A stretch of DNA of 64,000 bases, taken from contig NZ_CP075189.1 of NCBI RefSeq assembly GCF_020510565.1, forward strand, positions 867,501-931,500. Direction: 5' to 3'. A program made the translations under genes and the position numbers. Shown piece by piece: positions 38,611 to 47,721 of the stretch. A model generated the notes under the pieces. That model was given only the letters and a program-made list of their open reading frames with translations. It had not been told where the DNA came from and made no database searches. Every line of letters begins with the position of its first letter. The first letter of the stretch is position 1. Origin of the DNA: Ferribacterium limneticum (GTDB lineage: Bacteria; Pseudomonadota; Gammaproteobacteria; Burkholderiales; Rhodocyclaceae).

Positions 38611-40551
38611 ATGCTAGCCAACCCGGGCAAGCTGTCGCGCAAGATCATCGGCATGCTGGTGGTCTTTTTTCTGGTGGCCGCCACGGCCATCGGGCTGACG
38701 CTGCTCATTTCCTGGCAACTGGAAGGCGTCGCTGCGGCGATCAACGATGCCGGCAGCCAGCGCATGCGGACTTACCGCATGGGCCATCTGATGGCGCGCG
38801 ATCTCGAAGCCAAGGCGCCGGAGGCCAGCGCATCGCAGGCACTGAGCGACGAACTGGCACGTTTCGACAAGGTCCAGCGTGACTTGAAGCAGGGCGACCC
38901 CGAGCGGCCCTTGTCGCCGCCGCGCAATGCCGAGGTTCAGGAACGCCTGCAAGCGGTTGACCAGGTCTGGCAGGAAACCGTGCGGCCGCTGGTCGCCGGC
39001 TATCTGGCCGGGGTGCGGGCCGAGCGCGAGAATGCCGTGAATCGTTTCGATGCTGAGCTCGAGCCCTTTGTCAGCAAGATCAACGAACTGGCGCTGGCGA
39101 TGGAGCGGACCTACGCCTTCGACACCAATCTGCTGCGCACCGTGCAGGCGGCACTGGTCGCCCTGGCGATCATTGGCACCATCGTTCTGATCCGCTTTTT
39201 CTCGCGCCTGGTCATCGGGCCGGTCGGCGTCCTCCATGCCGGCATGCAGCGCATGACCAGCGACGACCTGACGGTGCGCCTGCCGGTCGCCAGCGATGAC
39301 GAACTGGGCGGCCTGGCCTTCGGTTTCAACCAGATGGCCGAGCATCTGCAAAATGTTTACAACACGCTGGAACAGCGGGTCGAGGCAGAAACCCGCCGTC
39401 TCGCCCAGCGTAATCACGAATTGAGCATCCTCTATTCGGCGACCACCTTTCTCAGCGAGCCAGCCCCGGTGACGGTGCTCAGCGAGGGATTTCTCGACCG
39501 GATTATGAACGCCCTGGGAGCCGATGCCGGCGCGGTGCGCATGTATGAGCAGCAGTCGGACAGGTTGTTTTTGATCACCCATCAAGGTCTGTCCGTCGAT
39601 TTTCTCGACCACGAGGCGGAAATGAACTGCGGTGATTGCCTGTGCGGCGAGGTCTTCCAGACCGGCGTTTCGGCCGCCTTTGCCACGGTCAACCCGCCGG
39701 CAGGCATGAAATTGCGCACCTGTATCCGCGAGGGTTTCGCCACGGCCACTGCCTTCAGCATTCTCTACGACAAGCAGAAACTCGGCGTTTACAACCTCTA
39801 TTTCAAGCGGCCACAAGCGCTGTCCGAGCAGCAAATTCATCTGCTCGAAACACTCGGGCATCACCTTGGCGTGGCCATCGAAAACCAGCGCCTCAAATCG
39901 CGCGAGAAGGAACTGGCCGTTTCCGAGGAGCGCAACCTGCTCGCCCAGGAGTTGCACGACTCCATCGCCCAGGGCCTCGCCTTCCTCAACATCCAGGTCC
40001 AGTTGCTGCAGGATTCGCTGCGCAAGGGCAAGGTCGAAGAGGCCATGCAGACCGCCGGCCAGCTGCGCGAAGGCGTGCAGGAAAGCTACGACGACGTGCG
40101 CGAACTGCTCGTCCATTTTCGCACGCGCGTCCATCAGTCCGACCTCGACACGGCTATCCAGTCCACGCTGGAAAAATTCGAGGGGCAGACTGGCATCGCC
40201 ACGGCCTTCGAACGCATCGGCAGCGGCGCCTCACAGGTGCCGACTGACGAAATCCAGATCATGCACATCGTTCAGGAATCCCTGTCCAATATCCGCAAGC
40301 ACGCCAAGGCCAGCCAGGTTCGGGTCATTGCCAAGCGCGAAATCGGCCGAATAAAAATCGATATCGAGGATGATGGCGTCGGTTTCGATCCGGAAAACGA
40401 TCCAAACTGCTTGTCTGACCGCCATGTCGGCCTGAAAATCATGCGCGAGCGCGCCCACCGCATTGGCGGCGAATGTCGCGTTGCATCAAAACCGGGTGAA
40501 GGTTCCCGGGTTACATTGACCCTGCCCCGCGAAAACAAAGAGGTTGCCTGA
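38611..40551 (+). CDS. narX: Nitrate/nitrite sensor histidine kinase NarX
   Basis: The 646-aa protein has two membrane helices around a periplasmic domain with the nitrate-binding P-box (NDAGSQRMRTYRMG), a HAMP segment, a GAF-like domain with a Cys cluster (MNCGDCLCGE) and a HisKA_3-type kinase with H449 in ELHDSIAQG. It senses nitrate/nitrite and phosphorylates NarL, encoded 2 nt downstream. The start at 38611 (MLANPGK) is chosen; an upstream in-frame TTG at 38554 adds 19 residues and is less likely. Confidence 0.92.
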   Translation: MLANPGKLSRKIIGMLVVFFLVAATAIGLTLLISWQLEGVAAAINDAGSQRMRTYRMGHLMARDLEAKAPEASASQALSDELARFDKVQRDLKQGDPERPLSPPRNAEVQERLQAVDQVWQETVRPLVAGYLAGVRAERENAVNRFDAELEPFVSKINELALAMERTYAFDTNLLRTVQAALVALAIIGTIVLIRFFSRLVIGPVGVLHAGMQRMTSDDLTVRLPVASDDELGGLAFGFNQMAEHLQNVYNTLEQRVEAETRRLAQRNHELSILYSATTFLSEPAPVTVLSEGFLDRIMNALGADAGAVRMYEQQSDRLFLITHQGLSVDFLDHEAEMNCGDCLCGEVFQTGVSAAFATVNPPAGMKLRTCIREGFATATAFSILYDKQKLGVYNLYFKRPQALSEQQIHLLETLGHHLGVAIENQRLKSREKELAVSEERNLLAQELHDSIAQGLAFLNIQVQLLQDSLRKGKVEEAMQTAGQLREGVQESYDDVRELLVHFRTRVHQSDLDTAIQSTLEKFEGQTGIATAFERIGSGASQVPTDEIQIMHIVQESLSNIRKHAKASQVRVIAKREIGRIKIDIEDDGVGFDPENDPNCLSDRHVGLKIMRERAHRIGGECRVASKPGEGSRVTLTLPRENKEVA

Positions 40552-40553
40552 AA

Positions 40554-41219
40554 ATGAGCGAAAAAATCCGTGTCCTGCTGGTCGATGATCACACGCTGTT
40601 TCGCAGCGGCATCAAGTCGCTGCTCCAGCGCAATGACGACTTCGAGGTCGTTGGCGAGGCTGGCGACGGGCTGGAGGGCATCAAGCGCGCCCGTTCGCTG
40701 AAACCCGACGTGACCTTGCTCGACCTCCACATGCCCGGGGTTTCCGGCCTCGAAGCGGTCAAGGTCATCGCCGAGGAAATGCCGGAGGTCAGCGTTCTCA
40801 TGCTGACCGTCTCGGAAGATGCTCAGGATCTGGTCGATGCTCTGCGCGCCGGGGCCAGCGGCTATCTGCTCAAGAACATTGAAACCGACGCCCTGATCGA
40901 TGCCATCCGCCGCGCCGCCCAGGGCGAGTCAGTCGTCTCGCAGCAAATGACGGCCAAACTGATCCAGGGCGTGCGCAATCCGCCCAAGGCCGAGGCTGGT
41001 AGTGGCGAGCGCGATCGTTTTTCGCCGCGCGAACGCGACATCCTGCTCTCGCTGGCGCATGGCGAGAGCAACAAGGAAATCGCCCGCAAGCTCGATCTGG
41101 CCGAAAGCACGGTCAAGATTCACGTGCAGAACATCTTCAAGAAACTGAACATGAGCAGTCGCGTGCAAGTCGCGCTCTACGCCGTCGAGCACGGCTACGC
41201 GCAAACCAAGCACGCCTGA
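40554..41219 (+). CDS. narL: Nitrate/nitrite response regulator NarL
   Basis: The 221-aa protein has a receiver domain with phospho-acceptor D57 (LLDLHMPG) and a C-terminal LuxR-type helix-turn-helix (LSLAHGESNKEIARKLDLAE, then STVKIHVQNIFKKLN). It is the partner of NarX and binds NarL sites when nitrate is present. It directly follows narX and ends the island. Confidence 0.94.
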   Translation: MSEKIRVLLVDDHTLFRSGIKSLLQRNDDFEVVGEAGDGLEGIKRARSLKPDVTLLDLHMPGVSGLEAVKVIAEEMPEVSVLMLTVSEDAQDLVDALRAGASGYLLKNIETDALIDAIRRAAQGESVVSQQMTAKLIQGVRNPPKAEAGSGERDRFSPRERDILLSLAHGESNKEIARKLDLAESTVKIHVQNIFKKLNMSSRVQVALYAVEHGYAQTKHA

Positions 41220-41246
41220 GGGCCGGCGCCGGTTATTCGGCGACTT

Positions 41247-41282
41247 CCACGGTCAACCGGAAATTTTGGCCAAAATTGAAAT
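41247..41282 (+). repeat. Dispersed 36-bp repeat, copy 12 (forward)
   Basis: CCACGGTCAACCGGAAATTTTGGCC then AAAATTGAAAT. It contains a perfect 16-bp palindrome AATTTTGGCCAAAATT (41262-41277), likely the least degenerate form of the A-rich half. Confidence 0.93.
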
Positions 41283-41283
41283 G

Positions 41284-41319
41284 AAAAAACCCCGACCTTT
41301 ACGGTTGGGGCTCGGTTTT
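41284..41319. terminator. Terminator fused to repeat copy 12
   Basis: CCCCGACC/GGTTGGGG forms an 8-bp stem with A and T runs on either side. It lies between narL and the convergent 88-aa gene and may serve both. The stem-loop resembles that after nirC. Confidence 0.8.
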
Positions 41320-41360
41320 CGCCGCCTGTCCGGCAACGAAATGGTTGATGGTCCGAGTCG

Positions 41361-41627
41361 CTAGTTCGCCGGTATGGGGTGAGTCCGTTGCAGATGTTCG
41401 TAGGTTTGCGCCAAATCCTTCACATGCTGGTAATGGCCTGAATCAAGCGCCTGTTGCATGTTTTCGATAATCATCGAATGCAGACGGCAGACACCGTCGG
41501 GCGTACACAGCAACACTTCACTCATTTCGGCGGCAATGGTGATCGGAATATGTTCATGCTCGGCGATGGCCTCGATTTCACCGCGGTCAAGGTCGCAATA
41601 GTCGATAACGTCCTGAATAGACAGCAT
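41361..41627 (-). CDS. Conserved hypothetical protein (88 aa)
   Basis: This small acidic protein (MLSIQDVIDYCDLDRGEIEAIAEHEHIP, in two parts, then AAEMSEVLLCTPDGVC) is soluble and helical. A strong ribosome-binding site (GAGGAGATT) precedes the ATG. I do not recognise a named family. It lies next to narXL but on the other strand. Confidence 0.75.
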   Translation of the reverse strand: MLSIQDVIDYCDLDRGEIEAIAEHEHIPITIAAEMSEVLLCTPDGVCRLHSMIIENMQQALDSGHYQHVKDLAQTYEHLQRTHPIPAN

Positions 41628-41770
41628 AATCTCCTCCTGGATAGGAAAAATAAAAAGTCAGGGTCATACCCCTAGCTTGTTATTTTTGTTCTGTCCGCCT
41701 TGTCGTTATTGTCGGTGGAGGATCATCTTATTCTGGCTGAAAAATCGGGAAAATCAAGTCCTCCCCGGAC

Positions 41771-42547
41771 TCAGATGCGCAGACGGCCTTCTGGCAAGGG
41801 ATGGCCCAATTGCAGGCGGCTGATGGTCGGCAGCAGGTCGAGGCGCGTCTCTTTTTTCAGTTGCGCGGCGCGGGCGCGCAAGTCGTCGAGCGAGACATCG
41901 ACCGGCTCACCTCCGGTCGCGAAGGCGATGGAATTGCCGCTGTCGCACGACGGAAAAACGGCGACACGGTTGTCGAAAGCCGAGCGGATACGCTCGACGC
42001 TGCCGGCAAATCCTCGGTTGCGGCCAAGCAGGTTGACGCTGCACAGCCCCTTGTCGCTCAGCCGGGCGCGGCAGGCCTGGTAGAAAGGCTCGGTGTCGAG
42101 CACGCCGGCTTTCGCCTCGGGGTCGTAGCCATCGATCAGCATCATGTCGAAACGCCGGTCGCCGCCCAGCATGTAGTCGGCGCCGCAGCCGATCACCACG
42201 TCGAGCCGGCGCGGGTCGTCCGGCAGCTTGAAATACTGGCGGGCGATGAATTCGACCTGCGGATTGATCTCGACCACCGTGATCCGGCAGTCAGGCAGGT
42301 AGCGGTAAATGAATTTGGCCAGCGATCCGGCGCCGAGGCCGATCAACAGCGCGCTGCGCGGCCACTGACCAGTCGGCCGCATGAGCAGCCCGGCCATCAT
42401 TTCACGTGTATAAGCCAGTTCCAGCGACCACGGCCGGGCAATGCGCATGGCGCTCTGAATCCAGTCGGAGCCGAAGTGCAGATTGCGCACGCCGTTCTCT
42501 TCGCTGATATCGACGGAATGTTGGGGGGCTTTTTTTGCGGGTCTCAT
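41771..42547 (-). CDS. Spermidine synthase-like methyltransferase-fold protein
   Basis: The 258-aa protein has the SAM/spermidine synthase fold: LLIGLGAGSLAKFIYRYLP (motif I), ITVVEINPQVEFIAR, and DMMLIDGYDPEAKAG. This places it in the SpeE-like group often annotated as fused-MFS/spermidine synthase domain proteins. It lacks the full N-terminal SpeE domain, so polyamine synthesis is uncertain. A tRNA-Arg lies just upstream. Confidence 0.8.
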   Translation of the reverse strand: MRPAKKAPQHSVDISEENGVRNLHFGSDWIQSAMRIARPWSLELAYTREMMAGLLMRPTGQWPRSALLIGLGAGSLAKFIYRYLPDCRITVVEINPQVEFIARQYFKLPDDPRRLDVVIGCGADYMLGGDRRFDMMLIDGYDPEAKAGVLDTEPFYQACRARLSDKGLCSVNLLGRNRGFAGSVERIRSAFDNRVAVFPSCDSGNSIAFATGGEPVDVSLDDLRARAAQLKKETRLDLLPTISRLQLGHPLPEGRLRI

Positions 42548-42570
42548 GGCCTTGCGCCTTGGAATGGGGC

Positions 42571-42645
42571 TGGTACCCCCAGGTGGAATCGAACCACCAA
42601 TTCGCCCTTAGGAGGGGCGTGTTATATCCATTTAACTATGGAGGC
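42571..42645 (-). tRNA. tRNA-Arg (anticodon CCT)
   Basis: The minus strand folds into a cloverleaf of 75 nt with CCA encoded. The anticodon arm is CGCCC-CTCCTAA-GGGCG, giving anticodon CCT, which reads AGG (Arg). The T arm has GGTGG-TTCGATT-CCACC. Acceptor GCCTCCA pairs with TGGGGGT with wobble ends. Confidence 0.95.
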
Positions 42646-42771
42646 GCTCAGCGGTGCGCATTGTACCGGTGTGGCCAGTCTAGCGATAGATGCCGCCGGC
42701 GCACCGGCTAGCGGCTAAAATGCCGGTTCTCCCAACGTGGCGCCGGCTCGGCGCTGCCCAAACTGCGACCA

Positions 42772-44712
42772 ATGCCCTACCTAAAACTTTCCTCCGCCTG
42801 CCTTGCCTACGGCCATGTGCCGCTCCTCGATCACGCCGATTTCATGCTCGATCCGGGCGAACGGGTTGCCCTGATCGGCCGCAATGGCACCGGCAAGTCC
42901 TCCATGCTCGCCGCCATGGCTGCCGGCTCCGGGCGCGGCCGGCTCGATGATGGCGAGGTTTGGGCGCAGCCGGGAATCCGCGTCGGCTACGTGCCGCAGG
43001 AGCCGCCTTTCGACATGGAGGCGACGGTTTTCGAGGCGGTCATTTCCGGCATGGGCGAAAACGCGGCGATTCTGGCCGAATACCACGAGGTATCGCACAA
43101 GCTGGGCGAAATCGATGCCGATCATGACGTCTTGCTCGAACGCATGTCCGAGTTGCAGCACGAGCTTGAGGCGCGCGGCGCCTGGGCCTTCGAGGCGCAG
43201 GCCGAACGCGTCATAGAACGCTTCGGGCTGGACCCCGACGCCAAGGTCGGCAGCCTGTCCGGCGGCCAGAAAAAGCGCCTGGCGCTGGCTCAGGCATTGG
43301 CTGTGGCGCCAGAGGTTCTGCTCCTCGACGAGCCGACCAACCACCTCGACATTGCCGCCATCGAATGGCTCGAAAACCTGCTGATCGAATCCGGCGTCAC
43401 GCTGTTTTTCATCACCCACGACCGTTCGTTCCTCGACCGCGTGTGCACGCGCATCGTCGAGTTGGACCGCGGCAAGCTGGTCAGTTTTCCCGGCAGTTTC
43501 AAGGACTACCAGTTGCGCAAGGAAGCCATGCTGCACGAGGAAGGCTTGGCCAATGCGCGGGCCGACAAGCTGCTCAAGGAAGAGGAAATCTGGATTCGCA
43601 AGGGCGTCGAGGCACGGCGGACGCGGGCCGTGTTCCGTGTTCAGCGGATCGATCAATTGCGGGCCGAACGTCAGGCCCGGCGCGAGCGGATGGGCAAGGT
43701 CAATCTGCAACTCGACTCCGGCGACAAGAGTGGCAAGCTGGTGGCCGAACTCGAGCACGTCTATAAATCCTACGGTCAACGGCAAATTGTGCGCGATTTC
43801 TCAACCCGCATTCAGCGCGGTGACAAGATCGGCCTGATCGGCCCGAATGGCGCCGGCAAGACGACGCTGCTCCGGCTGATTCTCGACGAAATCAAGCCGG
43901 ATTCCGGCATCGTGCGCCAGGGCACGAAAATGGATATCGCCTATTTCGACCAGTTCCGCACCCAGCTCGATCCCAATTCGACGCTGTCCGACGTCATTTC
44001 CCCGGGCTCGGACTGGGTCGATATCGGCGGCGCCCGCAAGCACGTCATCGGCTACCTCGAAGACTTCCTGTTCGCCCCGGAGCGAGCCCGCTCTCCCGTC
44101 AGTTCGCTGTCCGGCGGTGAGCGCAATCGCCTGCTGCTGGCCCGTCTGTTCGCCAAGCCGGCCAATGTGCTGGTCCTCGACGAACCGACCAACGACCTCG
44201 ACATCGAAACGCTGGAGCTGCTCGAAGAGCTGCTGCAGACCTACGAAGGTACGCTGTTCCTGGTCAGCCATGACCGGACATTCATTGACAATGTCGTGAC
44301 CCAGACCATCGCCGCCGAAGGTGACGGCGTCTGGAAGGAATACGCCGGCGGTTACACCGACTGGGCAACCTACAAAGCCAGTGTGGCCAAAGAGGCGCCG
44401 AAGGCCAAGGCAGAAGCCAAGCCCGCCGCCAAGGCAGCAGAACCCGTCAAGGCCGTCGAACCGGCCAAGCCGAAAGGCGAAAAGCTGTCGTGGAAAGAGC
44501 AGCGCGAACTGGAAGAGCTACCCGGAAAAATCGCCGGGCTGGAAGCTGAACAGGTCGAACTGGGCAAGCGTCTCGCCGATGCTTCGCTCTACCAGACCGA
44601 TCCGGCTGCAGCGCAAAAGGCATCCGACCGTTTGGCTGCCATCGATGATGAACTGATGATCATGCTTGAACGCTGGGAAGGACTCGAAGCACGCGCCGGG
44701 AACCCGGCGTAA
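42772..44712 (+). CDS. uup: ABC-F family ATPase (Uup-like)
   Basis: The 646-aa soluble protein has two ABC domains: Walker A GRNGTGKSS with signature LSGGQKKRLALAQAL, then GPNGAGKTT with LSGGERNRLLLARL. A linker and a C-terminal coiled coil (LSWKEQRELEELPGKIAGLE) place it with Uup rather than EttA. Uup acts on DNA transactions and ribosomes. A charged Ala/Lys-rich stretch precedes the coiled coil. Confidence 0.93.
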   Translation: MPYLKLSSACLAYGHVPLLDHADFMLDPGERVALIGRNGTGKSSMLAAMAAGSGRGRLDDGEVWAQPGIRVGYVPQEPPFDMEATVFEAVISGMGENAAILAEYHEVSHKLGEIDADHDVLLERMSELQHELEARGAWAFEAQAERVIERFGLDPDAKVGSLSGGQKKRLALAQALAVAPEVLLLDEPTNHLDIAAIEWLENLLIESGVTLFFITHDRSFLDRVCTRIVELDRGKLVSFPGSFKDYQLRKEAMLHEEGLANARADKLLKEEEIWIRKGVEARRTRAVFRVQRIDQLRAERQARRERMGKVNLQLDSGDKSGKLVAELEHVYKSYGQRQIVRDFSTRIQRGDKIGLIGPNGAGKTTLLRLILDEIKPDSGIVRQGTKMDIAYFDQFRTQLDPNSTLSDVISPGSDWVDIGGARKHVIGYLEDFLFAPERARSPVSSLSGGERNRLLLARLFAKPANVLVLDEPTNDLDIETLELLEELLQTYEGTLFLVSHDRTFIDNVVTQTIAAEGDGVWKEYAGGYTDWATYKASVAKEAPKAKAEAKPAAKAAEPVKAVEPAKPKGEKLSWKEQRELEELPGKIAGLEAEQVELGKRLADASLYQTDPAAAQKASDRLAAIDDELMIMLERWEGLEARAGNPA

Positions 44713-44748
44713 GCCAAACGTTCCAACGGGCCTTGTCCGGGATCATTC

Positions 44749-45957
44749 ATGAATACAACAAACACTAGCTGGCGCACGCCGACGCTCATCCTGATCGCCG
44801 GCTGCGTCATCCTGACGCTGTCGATGGGCGTCCGCCACACGGCGGGCCTTTTCCTGCAGCCGATGTCGGCCGATAACGGCTGGAGCCGCGAGACTTTTTC
44901 GTTTGCCTTTGCCCTGCAGAACCTGGTCTGGGGCCTCGGCTCACCGTTTGCCGGCGCCATCGCCGATCGCTATGGCGCCGGGCGCACGCTGCTCGTCGCG
45001 GCGACGCTCTATGTGCTCGGGCTGGTCCTCATGTCGGTGTCGCCAACGCCGCTGACCCTCGATCTATCGGCCGGACTGCTCATTGGTCTCGGCCTGTCGG
45101 GAACGACCTTTCCGGTGATCATGGGCGTCATCGGCCGCCATACGACGCCGGCCAAGCGCAGCCTCGCCCTTGGCATCGCCAGTGCCGGCGGTTCGTTCGG
45201 CCAGTTCGCCGTGCTTCCCATCGGCCAGATGATGATCTCGACCTACGGCTGGCAGAGTGCGCTCGTCTTGCTCGCTTGCGGTGTCGGCCTGATCGCCCCG
45301 CTGGCCTATGCCATGGCCGATGGTCACAAGCCTTCATCGGGGGCAGGGCAATCGGTGGTCGAGGCGCTACACGAGGCAAGCCGCGAGCGCAGTTTCCACT
45401 ACCTGTTCTGGGGCTATTTCGTCTGCGGCTTCCAGACGGCGTTCATCATGCTGCACCTGCCGTCCTACTTGGTCGACGCCGGCATGTCGGCCAATGTCGG
45501 CATGACCGCTGTGGCGCTGATCGGCCTGTTCAATATTTTTGGCTCCTTCTATTTCGGCTGGGCTGGCGGGCGCTCGAGCAAGAAAAATCTGCTGGTCTGG
45601 ATCTACGGTCTACGTGCCGTGGCCATTTTCATTTTTATGCTGGTTCCGCTGTCGACCGTGGGAGCGTGGATATTCGCAGCCGTCATCGGCATCCTGTGGC
45701 TCGCCACCGTGCCGCTGACCAATGGCCTGATCGCCCAGATTTTCGGTCTGCGCTACATGTCGATGTTGACTGGCGTCGTTTTTCTCGGCCACCAGCTCGG
45801 CAGCTTCCTCGGCGCCTGGCTGGGTGGGCGGATTTTCGACGAAACCGGCTCCTACTCGCTGGCCTGGTCCATCTCGATCGGCTTGTCGATCCTCGCTGCC
45901 ATCTGTTCGTGGCCGGTCAATGAGAAGCCGCTGGCCAGGCTGAGCACGGCGACGTGA
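44749..45957 (+). CDS. MFS transporter (monocarboxylate/oxalate-like)
   Basis: The 402-aa protein has 12 membrane segments. The N-terminal half resembles the OFA/monocarboxylate porter group (LSMGVRHTAGLFLQPM, GLGLSGTTFPVIMGVIGRH). The substrate is unknown. A 44-aa membrane protein gene overlaps its stop codon. Confidence 0.82.
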   Translation: MNTTNTSWRTPTLILIAGCVILTLSMGVRHTAGLFLQPMSADNGWSRETFSFAFALQNLVWGLGSPFAGAIADRYGAGRTLLVAATLYVLGLVLMSVSPTPLTLDLSAGLLIGLGLSGTTFPVIMGVIGRHTTPAKRSLALGIASAGGSFGQFAVLPIGQMMISTYGWQSALVLLACGVGLIAPLAYAMADGHKPSSGAGQSVVEALHEASRERSFHYLFWGYFVCGFQTAFIMLHLPSYLVDAGMSANVGMTAVALIGLFNIFGSFYFGWAGGRSSKKNLLVWIYGLRAVAIFIFMLVPLSTVGAWIFAAVIGILWLATVPLTNGLIAQIFGLRYMSMLTGVVFLGHQLGSFLGAWLGGRIFDETGSYSLAWSISIGLSILAAICSWPVNEKPLARLSTAT

Positions 45958-46088
45958 AAGCAAACTGGCGCTGGTTCCTCGGTGGTGTTGGCGTGGCGCT
46001 GGCGGTGTTGTTGCTGGCACTCATCTTCGCCGCCTACCAGATGCCCGAACTGCTGCTCGATTGGGCCAACCTGCGATTCTGCGGGTAG
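45954..46088 (+). CDS. Small single-span membrane protein (44 aa)
   Basis: A short frame starts with GTG at 45954, overlapping the MFS stop (GTGA). The peptide starts VKANWRWFLGG, has one hydrophobic helix (VGVALAVLLLALIFAAY) and ends QMPELLLDWANLRFCG. Translational coupling and a clean TM topology support it. Its function is unknown; it could be an accessory of the transporter. Confidence 0.6.
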   Translation: MKANWRWFLGGVGVALAVLLLALIFAAYQMPELLLDWANLRFCG

Positions 46089-46092
46089 TGCG

Positions 46093-46953
46093 CTAGGCCA
46101 GCGCAGCTTCGCCATCCGCCTCGCGGGCAGGTACCGGCAACAGACCAAGGCGCTGGCGAACGGTGTCCGGTGTGACATTGAGCAGTTCGCCGATGTCCTT
46201 GTAGTCGTCGGGCAGCGCCGGGTCTTCCCAGCTATACGACGAATGGCGGGCCAGGCGGACGGCGAGCGCGACGTTCCGCACGCGTGGATTCTCGGCGCTG
46301 TCTTCGTCGATCAGCGTGCGCAGCAATTCAGGCAGGTTCCAGACGCGACAAAGTTCGAGCTGGATTTCCTGGAAGGTGAAGCCCAGTGCCTGCTTCTGCG
46401 CGTTAGCGCTGCGCATGGTCGGATTGGCCTTCTGCTGGTCGTGAATGGCCAGCCCGAGGCTCGGAGCGGAACACCAGACAAGAATTTCGGCCAGGTCGTG
46501 CAGCAGTGCTGCGATGCGGACTTCTTCCATGTTCACGTCATGGCGCCAGACCGCCCAGTCCTGGGCGTAGTCAGCCGCCCGCTGTGCCCGGCGCACGATT
46601 TGCAGGACGCCGAGCAGGGCATGCGGGCCGCTTTCCTTGAGCTGGTCTTCGATGGTGAACAGTTCGCTGAAGTGGTTGAAGAACGGCTCGATGCCGGCCA
46701 TGACGACGGAGCTGGCAATGGTCGTGATGTCGTGCTGCAAGGAACGTCCGCGCAGTGGCTGGGTGAAGGCCAGGACGCGTACGGTCATGATCGGGTCCTG
46801 GAGGATCAGTCGGGCCAGTTCGCGGGCGTCGACGCGGTCAAGATTGGCCCGCATTTCCTCGATTCGCCGCTTGGTAATGCGCAGGACAGGCAGACCGTTG
46901 TTGCTGAAGAGCAGAGCCCAGGTGTCAAGATCCGGTAGCGGGTGGTCGAGCAT
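46093..46953 (-). CDS. HDOD domain protein
   Basis: The 286-aa protein matches the HDOD domain, a non-catalytic relative of HD hydrolases: LPVLRITKRRIEEM, LARLILQDPIMTVRVL, and IAALLHDLAEILVWC. HDOD proteins act in signalling and stress control without a known enzyme activity. It is convergent with the 44-aa gene and divergent from the metallo-hydrolase. Confidence 0.87.
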   Translation of the reverse strand: MLDHPLPDLDTWALLFSNNGLPVLRITKRRIEEMRANLDRVDARELARLILQDPIMTVRVLAFTQPLRGRSLQHDITTIASSVVMAGIEPFFNHFSELFTIEDQLKESGPHALLGVLQIVRRAQRAADYAQDWAVWRHDVNMEEVRIAALLHDLAEILVWCSAPSLGLAIHDQQKANPTMRSANAQKQALGFTFQEIQLELCRVWNLPELLRTLIDEDSAENPRVRNVALAVRLARHSSYSWEDPALPDDYKDIGELLNVTPDTVRQRLGLLPVPAREADGEAALA

Positions 46954-47076
46954 GAGTGGCTGGCTTTCGCGAAGAGAGGAGGGCTGTCCCCGGGGGGAGT
47001 TTAAGGGGGCGGGCGGCGCCGGGCAAGCGCCTTGGCATGCGATAATCCGGGCCGTTCAAATAATCCTTTTTCAGCC

Positions 47077-47721
47077 ATGCGCTACGCCATCGTCCCGGTT
47101 ACTCCCTTCGAGCAAAATTGCACCATTTTCTGGTGTGAAAACACGCGCCAGGCCGCTGTTATCGACCCGGGCGGCGATGTCGAGCGCATCCTGCGCCTGC
47201 TAGCAGACGAAAAGCTCACTCTGGCCAAGATCCTCGTCACTCACGGCCATATCGACCACGCCGGCGGCGTTGCGCTGCTGGCCGAACAGAGTGGTGTCAG
47301 CATCATTGAAGGGCCGCACGAAGAGGACCGTTTCTGGATCGAGGGCATGCCGCAGCAGAGCAAGATGTTCGGTTTTCCCAACGTCCGCAGCTTCGAGCCG
47401 ACACGCTGGCTCAAGGATGGTGACAAGGTCAGTTTCGGCGAGGTTGAACTGGATGTGCTGCATTGTCCGGGGCACACCCCAGGGCATGTTGTTTTTTACC
47501 ATGCACCAAGTCATCTGGCCCAGGTCGGCGATGTCTTGTTCCAGGGCTCAATCGGGCGGACCGACTTCCCGCGCGGCGATCACGACACGCTGATTCGCTC
47601 GATCAAGGAGCGGTTGTTTCCGCTTGGTGACGAGGTTGATTTCGTGCCCGGCCACGGGCCGATGTCGACCTTTGGTGAGGAGCGTAAGTACAACCCCTTC
47701 CTGAGTGGCCGTTTCGGCTGA
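47077..47721 (+). CDS. MBL-fold metallo-hydrolase (glyoxalase II-like, YcbL type)
   Basis: The 214-aa protein has THGHIDHAGG, CPGHTPGH, GDVLF and VPGHGPMST, the metal-binding motifs of glyoxalase II-like MBL hydrolases. Length and pattern fit the YcbL group rather than full-length GloB. The ATG at 47077 starts MRYAIVPV. Its stop directly abuts that of the convergent next gene. Confidence 0.9.
   Translation: MRYAIVPVTPFEQNCTIFWCENTRQAAVIDPGGDVERILRLLADEKLTLAKILVTHGHIDHAGGVALLAEQSGVSIIEGPHEEDRFWIEGMPQQSKMFGFPNVRSFEPTRWLKDGDKVSFGEVELDVLHCPGHTPGHVVFYHAPSHLAQVGDVLFQGSIGRTDFPRGDHDTLIRSIKERLFPLGDEVDFVPGHGPMSTFGEERKYNPFLSGRFG

Noticed and set aside
39682..39700. CCACGGTCAACCCGCC inside narX
   Set aside because: It is only the core, within the conserved GAF-like coding region, without the A-rich half.
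43769..43795. Repeat-like TACGGTCAACGGCAAATTG inside uup
   Set aside because: It encodes a conserved part of the ABC-F fold (YGQRQIVRDF) and lacks the rest of the repeat; likely chance similarity.
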